The notes below the pieces were generated by a model that was not told where the DNA came from, ran no database searches, and saw only the letters and a program-made list of their open reading frames with translations. The translations under genes were made by a program, and so were the position numbers. DNA of 9,361 nt, from assembly GCA_964576255.1 (NCBI GenBank), contig CAZNUK010000078.1, forward strand, positions 1-9,361, in the 5' to 3' direction. Of the stretch, positions 5,071 through 9,361 are shown piece by piece. The stretch is from Eshraghiella sp964576255. GTDB taxonomy: Bacteria; Bacillota; Clostridia; Lachnospirales; Lachnospiraceae. Each line of letters opens with the position of its first letter. Within the stretch, counting starts at the first letter, position 1.

Positions 5071-6201
5071 ATGTTTCATTATATAAAGAAAGATTTACAG
5101 TATATGTTGAAGAATGAAAAAACACTTTTGTTGTTTATCTTTCTTGTACAGTTGATTTCTGTGGTAGTTGTGTTTTTTTCGTATGGTGTGATAAATCATT
5201 ACAATACAAAGGTTGGAGTCGTGGAGGATAGAGCTCTTAGTTATGAATTTCAAGTTGTTGGTAATAATTTCATTACAAAAGATGAAGTTGAAGGGTTTTA
5301 TGAATCCGTCATTGCCTCAATGGATGTAAAATTTGAAAGAATTTATGTAATGGGAAAAGGCGGAATTATGTCGGATGGAGGATACAACATTGAAGAAAAA
5401 GAATACGTTGTTCCGACAATTCTAATAAATAATGTTCTATATAAATATTTGGATACAGATAATACAAGGTTTGACACTGATGTGGAGAATGTTATTCAGC
5501 AGTTTGAATCCGATAAAAAGGTAGCATTAGTGGGTAGTGATATTCTTCCGGAAGAAGATACAATTGTACTGTGTGATGAGGAATATACTATAATTGGAAT
5601 GTTTGAAGAAGACAGTCCATATTGTGATGTGATAGAAATCCCTTTTAGTAAGCTTCCGGAGAAATTAGAAATAGCATATATATACATATCTTTTACTAGA
5701 CCAATGTTAGAACCTGAGTATGATGTTCTATCTGGTGCAGTGAACCTGTACTTAGGAGACAAGGTGGAAATGCCTGAGTTTAATGGAATTAAAAATGAGA
5801 ATGAATATCGCGTATACAGAAGTATTATGTTGATTCTTGCGGTATTTATTTTTATGTGCGGTGTGAATTGCTGTATAGTGTATAGTCACTTATTGAATAA
5901 ACGGCGTAGAATGTTTTCAGTTTCAAGAATATGTGGGTGTACCAAAATAAAAGCAGCAGTTATTTATCTAATGGAGCTTCTATTTATGTCGGTAGTGCCG
6001 CTTTCAATAGGGATGATTTTATTTATTAAAGTTGTAATGCCAATGTCAGAATCAATGTTTGAATATATGAGGTATTATCTGAATACAAGGGTATACATAG
6101 AGATTGCTTTGATGTATTTGGTAGTACTTTTAATTACGTATTTATCTCTTGTAGTGCATTTTGTGAAAAAAACTCCTGTTGCACTTATAAAGGAGGTGTA
6201 A
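5071..6201 (+). CDS. FtsX/MacB-like ABC permease, first subunit (module C)
   Basis: The product is 376 aa: TM1 about 18-41, extracellular domain about 42-248, TM2 about 250-273, TM3 about 298-322, TM4 about 342-364. The coupling region after TM2 reads KRRRMFSVSRICGCTK, followed by a Glu before TM3, as in FtsX-type permeases. A MacB-core-like piece (VALVGSDI to YTIIGMF) is at 151-177. The end (TPVALIKEV) fits the family. AGAGG (5058-5062) precedes the ATG. It is the counterpart of the permease at 1568-2647, but the two share little outside membrane and coupling segments, so substrate recognition has probably diverged. It is intact although the linked secreted-protein gene looks broken. Confidence 0.9.
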   Translation: MFHYIKKDLQYMLKNEKTLLLFIFLVQLISVVVVFFSYGVINHYNTKVGVVEDRALSYEFQVVGNNFITKDEVEGFYESVIASMDVKFERIYVMGKGGIMSDGGYNIEEKEYVVPTILINNVLYKYLDTDNTRFDTDVENVIQQFESDKKVALVGSDILPEEDTIVLCDEEYTIIGMFEEDSPYCDVIEIPFSKLPEKLEIAYIYISFTRPMLEPEYDVLSGAVNLYLGDKVEMPEFNGIKNENEYRVYRSIMLILAVFIFMCGVNCCIVYSHLLNKRRRMFSVSRICGCTKIKAAVIYLMELLFMSVVPLSIGMILFIKVVMPMSESMFEYMRYYLNTRVYIEIALMYLVVLLITYLSLVVHFVKKTPVALIKEV

Positions 6202-6204
6202 AAT

Positions 6205-7362
6205 ATGTTTATTTTGGGAGTTAATCAGTTTATTCGCAATTACAAAAGAAATTTGATTGCAACAATACAAGTGATACTAGTGTATATAGTAGCTATTTTT
6301 ACTATATCCTCTAGTATAGAACAGTTAAGTCTTTGGAAGGGGGTAAAAGATTACCTTGATGAAACAGGCGTTGTGTTATGGACGAGAAACTTCAATTACG
6401 ATACTGATATAAGTGAACTTTTGTTAAAGGTGGAAAAAGTAAACAAGAAATATTGCTATGATTTTGATGATGGAAATTCGAATCATTATTATCTTGTTGC
6501 AACTAATCCTGAAGAGAATTGTTATCAAGTACCATTAGTTAAAGGTGGATGGTGTGAAAGTGGAAATCAAGAAGATGGAGTTATTCGAGCTGTGGTAAGC
6601 AATGAATTTCAGCCTGATTGCGATATTGGTGATTTGATAAAAGTGGGTGAAGTTACTTTGAAGATAACAGGAATATATGACAATAATGAACTTGTGTTTA
6701 AGGATGCAACACACAGTAGCAACATAAGTTATTTGGATTTTTACTCATGTGAAGACATTAGTCAGGGCTTTTATGTATTGGCATCATATGAGGATATGTT
6801 TAGGGAAGTAAAACCATATTCGTCTCAAAGCATTATTATTGATTATGAGGATGATATTACAAAGGAACAAATGGAAACTAATCGAGAGATTCTTAATCAG
6901 CAATATAAGTACATTGAAGGAATGAATATGCATACCACAGATGAAATATATGAATACTCTATGGAACTATTGCAGATAAAACTTATACCGATGATTTTGG
7001 TGTTTATTGTAGCGTTGATGTTTGCTGTAATTAGTGTTACTGCTTCGGGTGTAATAACAGTTTATGCGGAACAAAGAAATTATGGTATATATTTTGTGTA
7101 TGGTAATTCATGGAGAAAAACAACCATATTATCTATTGTTCATTGGGGAATGGTTGCAATAGTTTCTTTGCTGGTTGCCATATGTATAAGCGTAATAATT
7201 AATGGTACAGATGTTGCAAGGTTGTTTGCATTGAAATTCTCTGTACATCACATTTGGATGTTGAGTGGTATAACTTTATTGCTGATTCTAATGTCTGTAA
7301 TTCTTCCTTTTAGAATTTTAAACAAAATGCAACCAATCAATATCATACGTAACAACATGTAG
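6205..7362 (+). CDS. FtsX/MacB-like ABC permease, second subunit (module C)
   Basis: The product is 385 aa: TM1 about 17-39, extracellular domain about 40-257, TM2 about 259-285, TM3 about 309-332, TM4 about 349-371. The coupling region after TM2 includes EQRNYGIYFVYGNSWRK. A MacB-core-like segment is at 127-159 (VVSNEF to LKITGIYD). The tail QPINIIRNN corresponds to the family's P-x-x-x-LR end. A very strong ribosome site, AAGGAGGT (6190-6197), is inside the end of the preceding gene, 3 bases before this start, so translation is likely coupled. It pairs with the permease at 5071-6201 and the ATPase at 7379-8038. Confidence 0.9.
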   Translation: MFILGVNQFIRNYKRNLIATIQVILVYIVAIFTISSSIEQLSLWKGVKDYLDETGVVLWTRNFNYDTDISELLLKVEKVNKKYCYDFDDGNSNHYYLVATNPEENCYQVPLVKGGWCESGNQEDGVIRAVVSNEFQPDCDIGDLIKVGEVTLKITGIYDNNELVFKDATHSSNISYLDFYSCEDISQGFYVLASYEDMFREVKPYSSQSIIIDYEDDITKEQMETNREILNQQYKYIEGMNMHTTDEIYEYSMELLQIKLIPMILVFIVALMFAVISVTASGVITVYAEQRNYGIYFVYGNSWRKTTILSIVHWGMVAIVSLLVAICISVIINGTDVARLFALKFSVHHIWMLSGITLLLILMSVILPFRILNKMQPINIIRNNM

Positions 7363-7378
7363 TGGAGGTAAACAACTT

Positions 7379-8038
7379 ATGATTAAATTAGAAAACATTT
7401 ACAAAACCTATAACCTTGGCAAATCCAATGCCTTTACCGCCTTAAAGGGCGTTAACCTTACCATAGATGAAGGAGAAATGGTTGCCATAATCGGCAAATC
7501 CGGTGCCGGCAAATCCACACTTATGCACATCATTGGTTGTATTGATGATTTTGAAAAGGGTACATACAAGCTTGCAGATAGAGATGTAAGCAAAATCAGC
7601 GAGAACAAGCGTGCCACAATAAGAAATAGCGAAATCGGAATTGTGCTTCAGGATTTTGCTCTGGTTGAAGAATATTCAGCCGTTGAAAATGTAATGATTC
7701 CACTCTATTTCTCCAAGAACAAGGGCAAGAAAAAGGAACGTGCCAAAGAAGCCCTCAGAAAGATGGGAATAGAAGAACTGGCGGACAAGCGCGTCAATAA
7801 GCTTTCCGGTGGTCAGAAGCAGCGTGTGGCAATAGCAAGAGCCATAGTTAATAATCCAAAGCTTCTTCTTGCGGACGAGCCAACAGGAGCACTGGATGTG
7901 AACACTTCTGCGGAGATAATGAAGGAATTTAAGCGACTTAATGAAGAAGGGATGACAATAGTAATTATCACTCACGACATGGACGTAGCCGAAGGTTGCG
8001 AAAGGGTTGTGGAGATAAGTGATGGGGAGATTATATAA
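7379..8038 (+). CDS. ABC transporter ATPase (module C)
   Basis: The product is 219 aa with all motifs: Walker A 39-47, Q91, LSGGQ 142-146, Walker B 162-167 and H199. GGAGG (7364-7368) precedes the ATG by 10 bases. Compared with the module B ATPase only residues 205 (E for K), 208 (E for A) and 219 (I for V) change. The permease pair it serves is strongly diverged from that of module B, so one almost invariant ATPase type drives different membrane partners. Downstream of this copy the promoter found after the other two ATPases is missing. Being intact suggests the module C transporter still functions. Confidence 0.97.
   Translation: MIKLENIYKTYNLGKSNAFTALKGVNLTIDEGEMVAIIGKSGAGKSTLMHIIGCIDDFEKGTYKLADRDVSKISENKRATIRNSEIGIVLQDFALVEEYSAVENVMIPLYFSKNKGKKKERAKEALRKMGIEELADKRVNKLSGGQKQRVAIARAIVNNPKLLLADEPTGALDVNTSAEIMKEFKRLNEEGMTIVIITHDMDVAEGCERVVEISDGEII
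7418..7890 (+). repeat. 473-bp perfect direct repeat inside ATPase genes (copy at 3909-4381)
   Basis: Second copy of the identical ATPase block. It starts at the Gly-14 codon and ends within the Ala-171 codon. Confidence 0.93.
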
Positions 8039-8046
8039 AGGATATG

Positions 8047-8061
8047 AAGCGTTAAACGCTT
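8047..8061. other. Small palindrome between modules C and D
   Basis: AAGCGTT-A-AACGCTT is a perfect 7-bp inverted repeat about one base. It lies 9 bases after the ATPase stop, where the other ATPase genes are followed by the LytTR promoter. It is too short and lacks a T-run, so a terminator is doubtful; it could be an operator or chance. Confidence 0.35.
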
Positions 8062-8070
8062 TATATAAAA

Positions 8071-8168
8071 GGGACCCTGATATATGTTGCGCAACACCAG
8101 AGTCCCAAACCAAACAGCACTTCTAGAAAAAGTACTAAGTATAAGTGTACCACTTTTTCTAGTAAGTG
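8071..8168 (+). promoter_or_regulatory. Structured 5' leader RNA element (copy 2)
   Basis: P1 pairs GGGACCCTG (8071-8079) with CAGAGTCCC (8098-8106) and encloses the palindrome TGTTGCGCAACA (8085-8096), different from that of copy 1. P2 pairs 8118-8133 with 8152-8168 over 16 bp, all matched, with one bulged T. The blocks CAGAGTCCCAAAC and AGCACTTCTAGAAAAAGTAC, the second P2 arm and the TGTAAATA that follows it are shared with 307-402. Here the element is followed by AAAGGAGG and then the small ORF, not directly by the secreted-protein gene. No LytTR site is visible upstream. Confidence 0.65.
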
Positions 8169-8238
8169 TAAATACTTACAGGAAAGGAGGAAAGACCAAT
8201 ATCTAAGACTTTATGGAATTGAACTTATAGTAAATTGG

Positions 8239-8430
8239 TTGTCAAAAGTGGGTGCAATTGTGTTATCCTGGTTATTTACTGCGATATATATTTGGCTCTA
8301 TAGAAATAATTATTATGACTTCGCAATAAGCGTTGGAATGGGAATAATGTTGACTGCATTTCTCCAACTGTGTGAAATGATTAACAGATTGGTGAAGTCA
8401 AGTACCAAAAATCGACCAAATATGCAATAA
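8239..8430 (+). CDS. Small two-TM membrane ORF, probably lacking its true start
   Basis: From the TTG at 8239 the frame encodes 63 aa with two likely membrane helices (about 4-21 and 27-48) and a basic, hydrophilic tail (NRLVKSSTKNRPNMQ). No family is recognised; a small immunity-like or holin-like membrane peptide is possible. There is no ribosome site before the TTG. The strong AAAGGAGG at 8184-8190 points to about 8199, where the sequence reads ATA in another frame. In module B the same leader segment (AGACCAATG) supplies the ATG of the secreted protein; here it reads AGACCAATA. The frame is open upstream of 8239 without an ATG, so an N-terminal part with lost start or a frameshift is likely. 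A shorter relic is at 4621-4721. May be a pseudogene. Confidence 0.45.
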   Translation: MSKVGAIVLSWLFTAIYIWLYRNNYYDFAISVGMGIMLTAFLQLCEMINRLVKSSTKNRPNMQ

Positions 8431-8505
8431 ATGTGTCGTTTTGTGCATGAAGTATTGTATGAATTACTATTAAGTTCTAAACTTGAAACAGGAGTTGGTG
8501 AAAAC
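8366..8505 (+). repeat. Direct repeat covering small-ORF 3' end and spacer (copy at 4656-4796)
   Basis: Module D copy of the repeat described at 4656-4796. The stretch 8431-8539 between the small ORF and the secreted-protein gene holds no gene I can support, only this repeat and then the ribosome site AAAGGA at 8523-8528. Confidence 0.85.
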
Positions 8506-8539
8506 TCGAAAATAACGAAAAGAAAGGATTGAATAAGAT

Positions 8540-8626
8540 ATGAGAAAATCTAATTTATTTAAGGGCATTGTCTGCGGACTTATGCTCACAGCAGTAGTAG
8601 GAACTACCGTTTTTGCAGGAACTGTT
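8540..8626 (+). repeat. Signal-peptide coding repeat (copy at 432-518)
   Basis: Second copy of the conserved signal-peptide segment: 78 of 87 bases match 432-518. Confidence 0.85.
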
Positions 8627-9004
8627 AGCAGATCTGCGAATCTTAAAGGTGTAACAACTTATAGCGATACTTATGCAGGTGATATTGGGGCATTCAATGC
8701 GTACGGAACATATTATTCCGGTACAAAGACTGCATATGCCAATTTAAAGGCTCAGAATACATACAGTAATGTTTATAAGTTTTATGGTGAGGTGTGTGAA
8801 TGGAATGATATTTATAATGCTTATACAGATAGTGATTCAGAAACACAGCAATTGGCTCCAGGGGGAACCTTTACTGTGACCATAATAAGAGATGCTTCAT
8901 ATATGTATGTTGATTATTACCATCATGCAAAAGTATATTATTCTCCATATACAGATTCAGTTATATTGGACAGTTATACTTATGAGGTAATTCAGACATA
9001 TTAA
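8540..9004 (+). CDS. Sec-secreted Tyr-rich protein (module D), possible bacteriocin-like effector
   Basis: The product is 154 aa with a Sec signal peptide: MRK start, hydrophobic core, likely cut after A26 in VFA|GTV. The mature part of about 128 aa is Tyr/Thr/Ser-rich with a single Cys and no membrane segment. AAAGGA (8523-8528) precedes the ATG by 11 bases. It is a paralogue of the protein at 432-881: signal peptides are 25/29 identical, while mature parts share only blocks such as DTYxGxxG, an L-x-P turn, IxRDxS and a Tyr-rich end. The beta-strand-like alternating pattern and gene context recall lactococcin 972-type secreted bacteriocins, but no diagnostic match is visible. It is followed by a perfect hairpin and the first permease gene, without a lipoprotein gene. 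Confidence 0.85.
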   Translation: MRKSNLFKGIVCGLMLTAVVGTTVFAGTVSRSANLKGVTTYSDTYAGDIGAFNAYGTYYSGTKTAYANLKAQNTYSNVYKFYGEVCEWNDIYNAYTDSDSETQQLAPGGTFTVTIIRDASYMYVDYYHHAKVYYSPYTDSVILDSYTYEVIQTY

Positions 9005-9029
9005 TATAAATATTATTTAGCAACCGGTT

Positions 9030-9055
9030 TGCAGGCTATGAATACATAGCCTGCA
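9030..9055 (+). promoter_or_regulatory. Intercistronic hairpin (module D)
   Basis: A perfect 11-bp stem pairs TGCAGGCTATG (9030-9040) with CATAGCCTGCA (9045-9055) around an AATA loop. It is followed by TTATAAGGAG, which is the ribosome site of the permease rather than a T-run. A stabiliser or attenuator between the secreted-protein message and the transporter message is likely. Confidence 0.75.
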
Positions 9056-9071
9056 TTATAAGGAGAGGTCT

Positions 9072-9361
9072 ATGTTAAGCATAGTTATTAAAAATATCAA
9101 AAATTCCATAGTGGGCTATCGGAGTATATATATTATATTAATTGTATCACAGTTAATTACTTCCGTTATGCTTTTTTTTGTATATGGAGTGTTTGGAAGT
9201 TTTAATGCGGAATTAAAAGAATATGAGGTAGCAGAGGTTAGCATTTCTGCAGGTTTTTCAGAAAATGCCAGAATGTATCAATTAAAGCGATGTATGCCGA
9301 CTGTGTTGGATGAAATCCAGAACAGGATAGAATTTGTAGCTGTTAGTGGAGGAGACGATAA
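9072..9361 (+). CDS. FtsX/MacB-like ABC permease, first subunit, N-terminal part (module D, cut by window end)
   Basis: The 96 visible codons begin MLSIVIKNIKNS and include TM1 (about 18-43, ending LFFVYGVF) and the start of the extracellular domain. It is close to the module B first permease (shared KNIKNS, IY, LFFVYG), closer than to that of module C. AAGGAG (9060-9065) precedes the ATG. Gene order predicts that the second permease and another ATPase follow beyond the window. Confidence 0.88.
   Translation, partial: MLSIVIKNIKNSIVGYRSIYIILIVSQLITSVMLFFVYGVFGSFNAELKEYEVAEVSISAGFSENARMYQLKRCMPTVLDEIQNRIEFVAVSGGDD

Noticed and set aside
8540..9004. Direct assignment of the secreted proteins to the lactococcin 972 family
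   Set aside because: Gene order and Tyr-rich, probably beta-rich mature parts are suggestive, but I could not find the family's characteristic N-terminal pattern and the proteins are longer. Kept only as a hypothesis.
1..9361. Insertion sequences, transposases, CRISPR arrays, tRNA or rRNA genes
   Set aside because: None seen. The repeats present are whole gene segments and promoter/leader elements of the modules, without short regularly spaced units or terminal inverted repeats with a transposase.

Overview
The window is low-GC DNA with every supported gene on the + strand, purine-rich ribosome sites (AGGAG type) and AT-rich genes. It looks like a Gram-positive Clostridia-type genome, perhaps Lachnospiraceae. 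That assignment rests on style (codon use, LytTR-like promoter sites, FtsX-type transporters without outer-membrane partners), not on a marker gene.

The layout is a tandem array of related modules. The basic plan is: LytTR-like promoter, structured 5' leader, small membrane ORF (optional), Sec-secreted Tyr-rich protein of about 150 aa, intercistronic hairpin, two 4-TM FtsX/MacB-like permeases, ABC ATPase. Module A is only the ATPase tail (1-194). Module B (about 210-4529) is complete and carries an extra lipoprotein gene. Module C (about 4545-8038) has promoter, permeases and ATPase, but its leader is deleted and its small ORF and secreted-protein gene are decayed. Module D (about 8071 to the end) has leader, small ORF, intact secreted protein and the start of the first permease; it runs out of the window and has no visible LytTR site of its own.

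The ATPases are nearly identical between modules: 473 nt without a difference between B and C, and 3 amino-acid differences in 219. The permeases and secreted proteins have diverged strongly. The signal peptides of the two intact secreted proteins are 25/29 identical while the mature parts share only scattered residues. This is the pattern of a cassette family in which the energy module and export signal stay constant and the exported product, with its matched permeases, diversifies.

The likely role, by inference, is a bacteriocin-like or other secreted-effector family with a dedicated transporter for immunity or export. The gene order (secreted protein, permease, ATPase) resembles lactococcin 972-type clusters, but I could not establish sequence homology to that bacteriocin. 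The paired 9-bp repeats suggest control by a LytTR-family (AgrA/ComE-like) response regulator encoded outside the window. Leader and intercistronic hairpins suggest further RNA-level control of the ratio of secreted protein to transporter.
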